64,000 bases of DNA from Actinokineospora alba (GTDB lineage: Bacteria; Actinomycetota; Actinomycetes; Mycobacteriales; Pseudonocardiaceae): the NCBI RefSeq assembly GCF_004362515.1, contig NZ_SNXU01000001.1, forward strand, positions 3,596,001 through 3,660,000, read 5' to 3'. A model generated the notes under the pieces. It saw only the letters and a list, made by a program, of their open reading frames with translations, was not told the DNA's origin and did not search any database. Positions 40,130 through 49,019 of the stretch are shown here, piece by piece; position 1 is the stretch's first letter; every line of letters begins with the position of its first letter. A program made the translations under genes and the position numbers.

Positions 40130-41665
40130 ATGCCTGAGCAGTCGAGTCCGGCCCAGGAGATCGCGGCCGGTTACGCAACGTCGGGGAGTGCGGTCGAGTT
40201 GGGGTCGGTGGTCGTGGACGGCCAGGTCGACGCGGGGGCCCGGGTGCGGATTCCGTTGGCGATGATGAACCGGCATGGGCTGGTCGCGGGTGCGACGGGC
40301 ACGGGTAAGACGAAGACTTTGCAGGGGATCGCCGAGCAGTTGTCCAATGCCGGGGTGCCGGTGGTGATGGCTGATGTCAAGGGTGATCTTTCGGGGTTGG
40401 CGCAGCAGGGCGCGTCGAATGACAAGGTCACGGCGCGGGCCGCGGACACGGGGGACGACTGGGCGCCGACCGCGTTCCCCGTGCAGTTCCTGTCGTTGGG
40501 GACCAGTGGCATCGGGGTGCCGGTGCGGGCGACGATCAGCGGGTTCGGGCCGATCTTGTTGTCGAAGGTGCTCGGTCTCAACGACACCCAGGAGTCCACG
40601 CTCGGGTTGATCTTCCACTGGGCGGATTCGAAGGGTCTGCCGCTGCTCGACACCAAGGATCTCCGCTCGGTGATCACGCACCTCACCAGCGACGCGGGCA
40701 AGGCCGACCTGCAGGGCATCGGCGGTGTGTCCTCGGCCACCGCGGGCGTCATCCTTCGTGCACTGTCCAATTTGGACGCCCAGGGTGGGAACGAGTTCTT
40801 CGGCGAGCCCGAGTTGGCGGTGGCCGACCTCATTCGCCAGACCGACGGCAAGGGTGTCATCAGCCTGTTGGAGTTGGGCAACCTGCAGGATAAGCCCGCC
40901 TTGTTCTCCACTTTCCTGATGTGGCTGCTGGCCGAGCTGTTCGAGGAGCTGCCCGAGGAGGGCGACCTGGACGCGCCCAAGCTGGTGTTCTTCTTCGACG
41001 AGGCGCACCTGCTCTTCCATGACGCGTCGAAGGCGTTCCTCGACCGTATCGAGCAGACCGTGAAGCTGATCCGGTCCAAGGGCGTCGGTGTGTTCTTCTG
41101 CACACAGCTGCCGACTGACGTGCCCAACGCGGTCCTCTCGCAGCTCGGCGCGCGCGTGCAGCACGCGCTGCGGGCGTTCACCCCGGACGACCAGAAGGCG
41201 CTGACGCAGACCGTCAAGACGTACCCGACGACCCCGCACTACGAGCTGGACAAGGCGCTGACCTCGCTGGGGATCGGTGAGGCGGTCGTCACGGTACTCA
41301 GCGAGAAGGGCGCGCCGACGCCTGTCGCGTGGACCCGGCTGCGCGCGCCGCGTTCCCTGATGGACACCATCGGCGACGACGCCATCAAGCAGGCCGCCGC
41401 CGCCTCCGAGCTGCACGGCAAGTACTCGCAGGCAGTCGACCGTGAGTCCGCCTACGAGATGATGGCGCAGAAGATGGCGCCACCTGCCGAGGCGCCCCCG
41501 GCTGAGCAGCCGCAGGAGCAGCGGGCGCCCGAGCGGGAGAAGGAAGAGCCGGGTTTCATCGAGCAGGTGATGGGCAACAGCGCGGTCAAGTCGTTCTTCC
41601 GGTCGGCCGCGAGCGCGCTGGGCCGCGAGATCACGCGGGGGGTGTTCGGCACTCGCAGGCGGTGA
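40130..41665 (+). CDS. HerA/YjgR-like ATPase (DUF853)
   Basis: 511 residues. Walker A in AGATGTGKTKTLQGIA near residues 50-64, the HerA/FtsK-fold Walker B KLVFFFDEAHLLFHDA around 285-300, and an arginine region after FFCTQLPTDVP. The C-terminal 60 residues are Pro/Glu/Gln-rich, then AVKSFFRSAASALGREITRGVFG. The family is conserved in bacteria but its role is poorly known; DNA translocation or repair is proposed. ATG 40130 follows GAGGGAGG. The first third of the gene uses more T-ending codons than the rest of the window. Confidence 0.88.
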   Translation: MPEQSSPAQEIAAGYATSGSAVELGSVVVDGQVDAGARVRIPLAMMNRHGLVAGATGTGKTKTLQGIAEQLSNAGVPVVMADVKGDLSGLAQQGASNDKVTARAADTGDDWAPTAFPVQFLSLGTSGIGVPVRATISGFGPILLSKVLGLNDTQESTLGLIFHWADSKGLPLLDTKDLRSVITHLTSDAGKADLQGIGGVSSATAGVILRALSNLDAQGGNEFFGEPELAVADLIRQTDGKGVISLLELGNLQDKPALFSTFLMWLLAELFEELPEEGDLDAPKLVFFFDEAHLLFHDASKAFLDRIEQTVKLIRSKGVGVFFCTQLPTDVPNAVLSQLGARVQHALRAFTPDDQKALTQTVKTYPTTPHYELDKALTSLGIGEAVVTVLSEKGAPTPVAWTRLRAPRSLMDTIGDDAIKQAAAASELHGKYSQAVDRESAYEMMAQKMAPPAEAPPAEQPQEQRAPEREKEEPGFIEQVMGNSAVKSFFRSAASALGREITRGVFGTRRR

Positions 41666-41704
41666 CCTGTGGCGCGGGGCGCGCCGATCCACCACCCTTG
41701 GGGC

Positions 41705-43183
41705 ATGGGTAAGGATGTCGAGTCGACTGAGTTCACCCGCGCCGACCGCCAGCGGTTCCGGCAGAAGATCCGACGCTGCCTGGACGTGTTCGCGCAGATG
41801 CTGTCGGAGTCGCGGTTCGAGTCCGAGCGGCCGATGGCCGGGTTGGAGATCGAGCTCAACCTCGTCGACGACGCGGGTGACCCGTCCATGCGCAACGCCG
41901 AGGTGCTGGCCGCGATCTCGGACCCGGCTTTCCAGACCGAGCTGGGTCAGTTCAACATCGAGATCAACCTGCCGCCGCAGCGGTTGAAGCCGAACGGCCT
42001 GGCGGCGTTCGAGGACCTCGTCCGCGCGAGTCTCAACGAGGCGGAGGCGAAGGCGAGCAAGGTCAACTCGCACATCGTGATGGTCGGGATCCTGCCGACG
42101 CTGCGCCGCGCCCACATCTCGGTGGACACGCTGTCGGCCAATCCCCGGTACAAGTTGCTCAACGAGCAGGTCTTCGCCGCCCGCGGGGAGGACCTGGAGA
42201 TCAACATCGGCGGCCCGGAGCGGTTGGTGACCCAGGCCGACTCGATCGCCCCGGAAAGCGCGTGCACCAGCGTGCAGTACCACCTGCAGGTGGCGCCGGA
42301 GGACTTCGCGAAGTTCTGGAACGCCAGCCAGGCCATCTCGTCGATCCAGCTCGCGATGGGCGCGAACGCGCCGTACCTGTTCGGCAAGCAGCTGTGGGCC
42401 GAGACCCGGATCGCGTTGTTCGAGCAGGCCACGGACACCCGCCCGGACGAGCTCAAGGCGCAGGGTGTCCGGCCGCGGGTGTGGTTCGGCGACCGGTGGA
42501 TCACGTCGATCTTCGACCTGTTCGAGGAGAACGTGCAGTACTATTCGGCGCTGCTGCCGCTGACCGACGACGAGGACCCGGCGGAGGTGCTCGCCCGCGG
42601 CGACACACCGGAACTGCACGAACTGCGGCTGCACAACGGAACCATCTACCGCTGGAACCGCCCGATCTACGACGTCGTGCATGGTCGACCGCACCTGCGG
42701 GTGGAGAACCGTGTCCTGCCCGCGGGCCCGTCGGTGGTGGACACGATGGCCAACGGCGCCCTCTACTTCGGGCTGGTCCGCGCGTTGGCCGACCAGGACC
42801 GCCCACTGTGGACACAGATGAGCTTCTCCGCCGCCTTCGACAACTTCCACGCCGCCGCCCGCAACGGCATCGACGCGCGCGTCTACTGGCCCGGTGTCGG
42901 TGAGGTCCCCGCCGCCGAGCTCGTGCTGCGCAGGCTTCTGCCGATGGCCCACGACGGCCTCGACGCGTGGGGCGTCGCCCCGGCCGATCGTGACCGGCTG
43001 CTCGGGGTGATCGAGCAGCGGTGCATCACCGGCCGCAACGGCGCCACCTGGCAGGTCGACGTGGTGCGTGGGCTGGAGGCCAACACGTCGGTCAACCGCG
43101 AACAGGCCTTGCGCGAGATGACCCGCCGGTACGCGAAGTTCATGCACAGCAACGAGCCTGTGCACACGTGGCCCGTGTCGTGA
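41705..43183 (+). CDS. Glutamate-cysteine ligase family protein (GCS2-like)
   Basis: 492 residues. GLEIELNLVDDAGDPSMRN (about 42-60) and FNIEINLPPQRL hold the acidic metal ligands of the glutamate-cysteine ligase/carboxylate-amine ligase fold; RVENRVLPAGPSVVDTMANGA and LPMAHDGLDAWG follow later. Members ligate an amino group to a glutamate gamma-carboxylate. Actinobacteria use mycothiol, so the product here need not be glutathione precursor. I prefer ATG 41705 because the conserved sequence begins there (GKDVESTEFTRADRQRFR); GTG 41669 is a longer option. The last ~70 bases take part in a decayed tandem duplication. Confidence 0.82.
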   Translation: MGKDVESTEFTRADRQRFRQKIRRCLDVFAQMLSESRFESERPMAGLEIELNLVDDAGDPSMRNAEVLAAISDPAFQTELGQFNIEINLPPQRLKPNGLAAFEDLVRASLNEAEAKASKVNSHIVMVGILPTLRRAHISVDTLSANPRYKLLNEQVFAARGEDLEINIGGPERLVTQADSIAPESACTSVQYHLQVAPEDFAKFWNASQAISSIQLAMGANAPYLFGKQLWAETRIALFEQATDTRPDELKAQGVRPRVWFGDRWITSIFDLFEENVQYYSALLPLTDDEDPAEVLARGDTPELHELRLHNGTIYRWNRPIYDVVHGRPHLRVENRVLPAGPSVVDTMANGALYFGLVRALADQDRPLWTQMSFSAAFDNFHAAARNGIDARVYWPGVGEVPAAELVLRRLLPMAHDGLDAWGVAPADRDRLLGVIEQRCITGRNGATWQVDVVRGLEANTSVNREQALREMTRRYAKFMHSNEPVHTWPVS

Positions 43184-43270
43184 TGGGTGTGTAGGGGCGA
43201 GGCAGGTCTGGGATCGTGGCGTCGGGGAGTGTGAGTCCGTGGTTCTCACGGGTGTCGACGTGGTGTGCTC
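43109..43270. repeat. Decayed 180-bp tandem duplication, copy 1
   Basis: Includes the true 3' end of the ligase gene (KFMHSN ... HTWPVS) and a degenerate copy of the 3' end of the convergent PH-domain gene. It aligns with 43289-43450 at a fixed 180-base offset; GCGAAGTTCATGCAC occurs at 43133 and 43313. Confidence 0.85.
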
Positions 43271-43288
43271 GTTTCGGCTTTGGTGACC

Positions 43289-43450
43289 GAGGGCGAGCTG
43301 ACTCGCTGCTGGGCGAAGTTCATGCACCGCAACCAGCACACCTGGCCCGTCTCACGAGGTGCGTAGGAAGGGCCTGAGCAGGTCGGGAATCGCGGCGTCG
43401 GCGAGTTTGAGGCCGTTGCTCTCGCCGACGTCGACGACGGTGTACCCGCC
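43289..43450. repeat. Decayed 180-bp tandem duplication, copy 2
   Basis: Includes a degenerate second copy of the ligase gene end (KFMHRNQHTWPVS in a frame without a start) and the true 3' end of the PH-domain gene. Shared blocks include GGCGTCGG and GTCGACG at the same offset. Confidence 0.85.
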
Positions 43451-44848
43451 CTTGCCCGCGGCGGTGATCGCGGTGACCGATAACAACCCCGCCCGACGCT
43501 GGAACAAGGTCTGCTCGATCTTCCACCCGATGATCCCGGTGCGCTGCAGGGCCACGGTTTCCCGGTCGAGCGAGCCCGAACGGCTGACCAGGTAGCGATC
43601 GGTCAGGGCGTGGCCCAGGTTGCGGTAGCGGTCCAGTCCGAGGAGGACGGACACCGGCACCAGGCACGCCGCCACGATCCACAACCAGTGCGGCCACCCG
43701 GCGACTCCGGCGAGCAGGGCCAGCACGCCTGCCACGACCAGGTTGGGGCCCACTGCCCGGACCAGCCGCCGGGTCCGCGCCCGCGCGGGGTGGCGGGTCA
43801 GGTCGGCCGAGGTCGGGTCGGCCAGCAGCACTCGCTCGGCCACCCGGTGCGCCTCGGCGCGGGGGGCGGGTGGGAGGAGCAGGCTGCTGCCGCTGGCCCG
43901 GCCCAGCCCGGTGGTCACGGCGGTCAGCCGGGCGCCCCGGCCTGCCCGCAGCAGGAGCGGTTCGTGCAGCGAGACCCCGCGCAGCCGCTGCTCCTCGACC
44001 GAAACCGAGCGGGTCGTGAGCAGTCCGCGCCGGACGCGGACGGTGCCGTCGGCGTTGCGGGTCAGCCGGAAGTCGTGGTTCTGCAACAGGTATGCGAGCA
44101 GCGAGAGCAGGATCGAGACCACCAGAACCAGACCCGCCACGGCCGGGATCACCGCGAGCGGACTGGTTTCGAGCACCCAGCGGAACACCGACCGGACCAA
44201 TGCCGCATCGGAGAACTCCAGGTTCAGCTCGCGGGCGAGGTTCATCCCGAAGCCCGCCGTGAGACCGATGGTCAGCAGCCCGGACATCGTCAGCGGCGCG
44301 TACCGGTACCAGCGTTTGTCCAGGTGCGAGATGGGCGTGCTGTCGTCCTCGCCGACAGTGGGCTCGGCAGCGGTGCTTCGGCGCAGGAACACCTGGCGCA
44401 GCCGGTCGGCCTCCTGCGCGGTGACCGCGTCGAGGATGACGCCGTCGGTGGCGGTGCGGCTCTGCTCCCCGGTGCCGACCCGGACGGCGGAGAGCCCGAA
44501 CAGCCGGTGGCCGAGTTTCGCCGTCAGGTCGACCGTGCGGATGCGGTCGCGCGGAATGGCCAGGCGCTGGCGGTGCAGGAGTCCTTTGTGGAGTTCGACC
44601 TGGGTCTCGGTGATCCGGTACTTCGTCGAGACCCAGCTGAACAGCCCATAGAGGACGAGCGCCCCGACGGTCGCGCCACCCGCGACGATCCGCCAGGTGT
44701 CGCCGTTGCCCGCGAACATCAGGATGAACACCGGGATGAGCAGGCCCATCAGTTCGTTGAGCGGCCGCACGATGATCATCCGCGGGTCGAGCCTGCCCCA
44801 CTCGCGGCTCGGCTCGACGACCGGCGGCGCGGCCGGGAACTCGGTCAC
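43352..44848 (-). CDS. PH-domain membrane protein (YdbT-like)
   Basis: 498 residues. Several bacterial PH (bPH2) domains alternate with membrane segment pairs: LMGLLIPVFILMF and IVAGGATVGALVLYGLFSW first, then YRITETQVELHKGLLHRQRLAIPRDRIRTVDL, a second PH unit with FRLTRNADGTVRVRRGLLTTRSVSVEEQRLRGV, and a third near residue 430 (TDRYLVSRSGSLDRETVALQRTGIIGWKIEQT). The YdbT/YdbS pair occurs as operons in many bacteria and is linked to membrane stress, but the exact role is unknown. GTG 44848 overlaps the upstream gene's stop by four bases. Confidence 0.87.
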   Translation of the reverse strand: MTEFPAAPPVVEPSREWGRLDPRMIIVRPLNELMGLLIPVFILMFAGNGDTWRIVAGGATVGALVLYGLFSWVSTKYRITETQVELHKGLLHRQRLAIPRDRIRTVDLTAKLGHRLFGLSAVRVGTGEQSRTATDGVILDAVTAQEADRLRQVFLRRSTAAEPTVGEDDSTPISHLDKRWYRYAPLTMSGLLTIGLTAGFGMNLARELNLEFSDAALVRSVFRWVLETSPLAVIPAVAGLVLVVSILLSLLAYLLQNHDFRLTRNADGTVRVRRGLLTTRSVSVEEQRLRGVSLHEPLLLRAGRGARLTAVTTGLGRASGSSLLLPPAPRAEAHRVAERVLLADPTSADLTRHPARARTRRLVRAVGPNLVVAGVLALLAGVAGWPHWLWIVAACLVPVSVLLGLDRYRNLGHALTDRYLVSRSGSLDRETVALQRTGIIGWKIEQTLFQRRAGLLSVTAITAAGKGGYTVVDVGESNGLKLADAAIPDLLRPFLRTS

Positions 44849-45375
44849 GTGGCGTCCCCCGGGGTCGCCTGGGTGGTCGAGACCAGCTCATCGGTGAGCC
44901 GGGCGGCGACACTGGCGTCCAGGTTCTCGATCTTCACCGGCCCGGCGGCGGACGCTGTGGTGACCGTGACGGTCGCCAGCTTGAGCAGCTGCTGCAACGG
45001 CCCACGGGCGGTGTCGACCGTCTGGATCCGCGACACGGGCGCGAGCCGCCACTCCTGGTTGATCCACCCGCTGCGGGTGAACACCGCGTCCGGGTTCGTC
45101 TCCCACCGGTGCACCGCGTACCGCCAGCGCGGCATGACCAGCACGTGCACCACCGCCACGACGACGCTCACGATCGCCACCGCCCGCGCCCAGGCCGGGG
45201 GATGGTCCTTGACCAGCAGGTGGATGCCCTGCCCGCCGAGCACGACCACCCAGCCGGCCAGCGCGCTGAGCGTCCAATGCAGGATCGCCCGCCGACTCAC
45301 CAGGTTGACCGGCGCGCGAAGCTGCCACTCCGTGTTGTTCACAGCCCCAGTCTGCCTGGAATCGGCGTGCGCCAC
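44845..45375 (-). CDS. PH-domain membrane protein (YdbS-like)
   Basis: 176 residues: two hydrophobic segments (ILHWTLSALAGWVVVLGG, AVAIVSVVVAVVHVLVM) followed by one bPH2 domain (WRYAVHRWETNPDAVFTRSGWINQEWRLAPVSRIQTVDTARGPLQQLLKLATVTV). It is the small partner of the YdbT-like protein and is translationally coupled to it. The start is GTG 45375 with AAAGG upstream; GTG 45342 is also possible. Confidence 0.87.
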   Translation of the reverse strand: MAHADSRQTGAVNNTEWQLRAPVNLVSRRAILHWTLSALAGWVVVLGGQGIHLLVKDHPPAWARAVAIVSVVVAVVHVLVMPRWRYAVHRWETNPDAVFTRSGWINQEWRLAPVSRIQTVDTARGPLQQLLKLATVTVTTASAAGPVKIENLDASVAARLTDELVSTTQATPGDAT

Positions 45376-45420
45376 CCTCCGCCTTTAGTCCTAGGACCTC
45401 TCAGCCCACAGTCGTAAGAC

Positions 45421-47340
45421 CTAGCGCAGACCCCGCCAGATCGGGCGGACCACCGCCGACGCCAGCACCGCCAGCGGGCGTTCCGGGCGGCTGCGGGCTT
45501 CCGGGGCGGACTCCGGCATCACCCGGTACGCCACGTTCATCAGCTGCCGAGACACCCCGGGTGCGAACACCCGCAGCAGTTCCATGGCGAACCCCTCCGC
45601 CCGCTGGACGACCTCCCCGCGGCCCTCCAACGCGCGGATCACCAAGTCCGCCGCCGTGCGCGGGGAGCTGGCGGGCATCCGGGAGTACGCCTTCGTGGCT
45701 CCGATCATCGGCGTCCTAACCAGCGGCATCCGCACGGACGCGATCGTGATGCCGTCGGTCAGCAGCTCACGTCCGGCGGCGCGGCTGAACGACTCCAGGG
45801 CGCCCTTGGACGCCAGGTACGCGGAGAACCGCGGGGTGTCGGTCTGCAGCCCCATGGTCGTCACGTTCACGATCCGGCCGAATCCCCGCGCGCGCATGCC
45901 CGGCAGCAGCCCCAGGGTGAGCCGCAGTGGCGCGAAGTAGTTCAGGGACATGGTGCGCTCGAAGTCGTGGAGGCGGTCGACCGACAGGTGGACCGAGCGG
46001 CGGATCGAGCGGCCCGCGTTGTTGACCAGCATGTCGACCACGCCCAGGTTCTTGACCAGCGCGTCGACGGAGTCGGCGTCGGTGAGGTCGCAGGGGTGGA
46101 CTTCGGCGACACCGCCCGCGGTCTCGATGGTCTCGCGCAGCTGCTCCAGTTCGGGCTGCCGCCGCGCCACCAGGAGCACGGTCGCGCCCTTGCGGGCGGC
46201 GGCCAGCGCCGTGGCCTTGCCGATGCCGGAGGACGCCCCGGTGATGGCGATCCGCTTGCCGCGCAACGATTCCGCGTGCAGCCAGGCGCGTTCCGGGTCG
46301 AGATGCTCGGCCCAGTACCGGACCAGCGCGTCGGCGTACGAGCGCAGCGGCGGGAGGGTGATGCCGCTGCCTTCGAGCGCGGCGATCGTCGCGGTGGAGT
46401 CGAAAACCGTGGGCAGGTCCATGTGCGGGACGACCTCGGCCGGGATGCCCAGTTCGGCGAGGACCGCCGCGGGCACCGGGCCGACCCGGCGCGCGGGCGG
46501 GAGCCGGAACGGCAGGGTCGCCTTGATCTGGGGTGCGCCCACCGCGGCGGCAAGCGCGTTGAACACGTCGACGACGCGCTGGCGGCCGTTCTCCGTGAGG
46601 TGGTACGTCTGGCCCGGCGCTGCGTCCACGTGCATCAGGTGTGCCATGGCGTCGACGACGTAGTCGACCGGGACGATGTTGGTCCCGCCGAGCCCCGGCG
46701 CCACCAGTGGCAGCGCGGCGGGCAGCCGGGCGAGGCGGGTCAGCGCCGGCAGGAAGTAGTACGGGCCGTCGATCTTGTCCATCTCGCCGGTCCGTGAATC
46801 GCCGACGACAGCGGCCGGGCGGTAGATCCGGTAAGGCACCGCGTCCTGCGCGCGCACCAGGCGTTCGGCTTCGAACTTGGTCGCGTGGTACGGCGAGTGG
46901 TGGTGCTGGCCGAGATCGAAGTCGGCCTCGGTGAACCGCCCGCGGTGATCGCCCGCGACGGCGATCGAGGAGACGTGGTGGAACAGCGAGGCCCCGACGG
47001 CGGCGGCGAAGTCGAGGGCGTGGGCGGTGCCGACGACGTTGGCGGTGCGGTTGGCCTCATCCGATGCGGTGAAGTCGTAGATCGCGCCCAGGTGCACGAC
47101 ATGATCGACGCCGTAGGGCAGCGTGGCCGGATCGATTCCGAGCCCCGGCTCGGACAGGTCGCCGATGACGGGCACCACCAGCTCGGGCCTGGACCAGTGC
47201 GTCGCCGCTTCGGTGAACCGCTCCATCGACCGCTGCCGCACCAGGACGTGCACGGTGTCGCAGTCGGGTCGCGAAACCAGCCGCTCGACCAGCCTGCGGC
47301 CGAGGAACCCCGTCGCGCCGGTCACGAAGTACGTCGTCAT
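45421..47340 (-). CDS. Two-domain reductase: extended plus classical SDR (fatty acyl reductase-like)
   Basis: 639 residues. The N-terminal half is an extended SDR of the thioester-reductase type (TYFVTGATGFLGRRLVERL; YHATKFEAERLV as the YxxxK site; about 1-330). The C-terminal half is a classical SDR (IAITGASSGIGKATALAAARKG at about 367, NNAG, then YLASKGALESF as the active site). This fusion is known from actinobacterial and marine acyl-CoA/aldehyde reductases that turn fatty acyl-CoA into aldehyde or alcohol. A TetR-type palindrome lies 31 bases before ATG 47340. It is monocistronic. Confidence 0.87.
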   Translation of the reverse strand: MTTYFVTGATGFLGRRLVERLVSRPDCDTVHVLVRQRSMERFTEAATHWSRPELVVPVIGDLSEPGLGIDPATLPYGVDHVVHLGAIYDFTASDEANRTANVVGTAHALDFAAAVGASLFHHVSSIAVAGDHRGRFTEADFDLGQHHHSPYHATKFEAERLVRAQDAVPYRIYRPAAVVGDSRTGEMDKIDGPYYFLPALTRLARLPAALPLVAPGLGGTNIVPVDYVVDAMAHLMHVDAAPGQTYHLTENGRQRVVDVFNALAAAVGAPQIKATLPFRLPPARRVGPVPAAVLAELGIPAEVVPHMDLPTVFDSTATIAALEGSGITLPPLRSYADALVRYWAEHLDPERAWLHAESLRGKRIAITGASSGIGKATALAAARKGATVLLVARRQPELEQLRETIETAGGVAEVHPCDLTDADSVDALVKNLGVVDMLVNNAGRSIRRSVHLSVDRLHDFERTMSLNYFAPLRLTLGLLPGMRARGFGRIVNVTTMGLQTDTPRFSAYLASKGALESFSRAAGRELLTDGITIASVRMPLVRTPMIGATKAYSRMPASSPRTAADLVIRALEGRGEVVQRAEGFAMELLRVFAPGVSRQLMNVAYRVMPESAPEARSRPERPLAVLASAVVRPIWRGLR

Positions 47341-47370
47341 CCTGCCTCCTCCGAATACCAGCGAAACCTT

Positions 47371-47388
47371 ACCTACTGGTCGGTAGGA
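47371..47388. promoter_or_regulatory. Imperfect palindrome, candidate TetR-family operator
   Basis: ACCTACTGGTCGGTAGGA is close to the TACCGACCGGTCGGTA-type operators of TetR/FabR-like repressors of lipid genes. It lies just upstream of the two-domain reductase. The regulator is not in the window next to it. Confidence 0.5.
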
Positions 47389-47402
47389 AAGCGAGATTTT
47401 TG

Positions 47403-47603
47403 TCAGCCCGCCTCAACTGAGGCGTCCACGACGGCATCGCGCAGTGCCGCGCGCAGCCTGCCGACGTCGAGTGGGGACAGGATCGCGGTCTCGCCCGGCG
47501 GTGCCACGAGGACGACGCGGCCCTGTCGGACGAAGACCGTGACGTCGCGTCTGCGGCCCGCGATATCCCGGCAGCTGACCGACCACTCCTTGCTGTTGCT
47601 CAC
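47403..47603 (-). CDS. Small conserved-looking actinobacterial protein
   Basis: 66 residues, KEWSVSCRDIAGRRRDVTVF ... APPGETAILSPLDVGRLRAALRDAV. It looks like one beta-sheet plus a C-terminal helix. The family resembles short hypothetical proteins of Pseudonocardiales that I have seen but cannot name. GTG 47603 has GAGGG within 14 bases. The gene ends 62 bases before the two-domain reductase start region and is divergent from the FAD reductase gene. Confidence 0.55.
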   Translation of the reverse strand: MSNSKEWSVSCRDIAGRRRDVTVFVRQGRVVLVAPPGETAILSPLDVGRLRAALRDAVVDASVEAG

Positions 47604-47786
47604 TGGTGCCCACCCTCTCGACCCGCCCGACGGTCGTTGTCCTGTCTTTGTGATGACGCGCACGGTAACGAGCCGTGACGGCAGAAGGTGACGCGTTCTC
47701 AAGATTTTCGTGAGGGGCGGTCCCTCGGGTGGAGGACTAACGTCGAAAACCCAGATGAAACACCGGGTTGCCCAGGAGGACACGCC

Positions 47787-49019
47787 ATGGCGCCAGTGCG
47801 GCGGATCGTGATCGTCGGAACCGGTCTGGCGGGTGGCACGGCCGCCGGTGAACTGCGCGAACAGGGTTTCGACGGCGAGATCGTCCTGGTCGGCCACTCG
47901 CCGCACCGCCCCTACGCGCTGCCCCCGCTGTCGAAGGCGGTGCTGCTCGGCGAGGCCGAGGAACCCGACTGGGTGCACGAGGAGAGTTTCTACGCGGACA
48001 AGGACATAGACCTGCGTACCGGCACCGACATCCGCGAGCTGCATCTCGGTGAGCGCGCCGTGGTCGACGGCGACGGCACCCGGATCCCGTACGACCGGCT
48101 CGTCCTCGCCACCGGCGCCGCGCCGCGTGCCCTGCCGGTGCCGGGTGGCGATCTCCACGGCCTGCACACCCTGCGAACCTGGGAGGACTCCCTGACCCTG
48201 CGGGCGACGTTCGCGCCCGGGGTCCGGGTCGTAATCGTCGGCGCGGGCTGGATCGGCTGCGAGGTCGCCGCCGCGGCCCGCAAGCACGGCGCCGAGGTCA
48301 CCGTCGTCGACCCGCTTCCGCTGCCGCTGCACAAGACCCTGGGCGACACCGTGGCCGAGGTGTTCCGCGACCTGCACGCCGCCAACGGCGTCACCTGGCA
48401 CCTTGGCATCGGCGTGGACGCCTTCACCGGCGACGAGGGCGCGGTGAATTCCGTGCACCTCAGCGACGGCATCACCCTCCCGGCCGACGTCGTGGTCGTC
48501 GGGGTCGGCGCGGCGCCGAGGCTGGAACTGGCGAAGGCAGCCGGGCTGGAACTGTCGGACTCGGTGCCGGGCGGCGGTGTCGACGTGGACGCGACGCTGC
48601 GCACCTCCGCGCCGGACGTGTACGCCATCGGCGACATCGCCGCGCACTTCCACCCCCGCTACGGCAGGCGCGTGCGGGTCGAGCACTGGGCCAACGCCAA
48701 GGACCAGGGCGCGCACGTGGCGGGCAACCTGCTCGGCGCCGCCGAGCCGTACACGCGGAGCCCGTACTTCTACTCAGACCAGTACGACCTGGGCATGGAG
48801 GTCCGCGGCCTGGCCAACCCGTTCACCGACGACCTCGTCGTGCGCGGCGACCTGGCGGCCCGCGAGTTCACCGCGTTCTGGACCCGCGGCGGCCGCGTGC
48901 TCGCCGCGATGAACGTGAACCAGTGGGACGACGGCGACACCCTGCAGGCCTTGGTGGATCAGCGCGGTGAGGTCTCGGCCGACGACCTGCGCACCAAGCC
49001 GCTCGCCGACCTCATCTGA
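47787..49019 (+). CDS. FAD-dependent ferredoxin reductase-like oxidoreductase
   Basis: 410 residues with two Rossmann sites: RIVIVGTGLAGGTAAGELRE for FAD at the N-terminus and VRVVIVGAGWIGCEVAAAARKHG for NAD(P)H near 150, then the second FAD segment VYAIGDIAAHF near 280. This is the class of rhodocoxin/putidaredoxin reductases that pass electrons from NAD(P)H to a ferredoxin for P450s or dioxygenases. No ferredoxin or P450 gene is beside it. AGGAGGA precedes ATG 47787. It converges with the MFS gene, overlapping by 8 bases. Confidence 0.9.
   Translation: MAPVRRIVIVGTGLAGGTAAGELREQGFDGEIVLVGHSPHRPYALPPLSKAVLLGEAEEPDWVHEESFYADKDIDLRTGTDIRELHLGERAVVDGDGTRIPYDRLVLATGAAPRALPVPGGDLHGLHTLRTWEDSLTLRATFAPGVRVVIVGAGWIGCEVAAAARKHGAEVTVVDPLPLPLHKTLGDTVAEVFRDLHAANGVTWHLGIGVDAFTGDEGAVNSVHLSDGITLPADVVVVGVGAAPRLELAKAAGLELSDSVPGGGVDVDATLRTSAPDVYAIGDIAAHFHPRYGRRVRVEHWANAKDQGAHVAGNLLGAAEPYTRSPYFYSDQYDLGMEVRGLANPFTDDLVVRGDLAAREFTAFWTRGGRVLAAMNVNQWDDGDTLQALVDQRGEVSADDLRTKPLADLI

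Noticed and set aside
40085..43339. Minus-strand open frame opposite the HerA-like and ligase genes
   Set aside because: Same shadow effect; both plus-strand products carry clear motifs.
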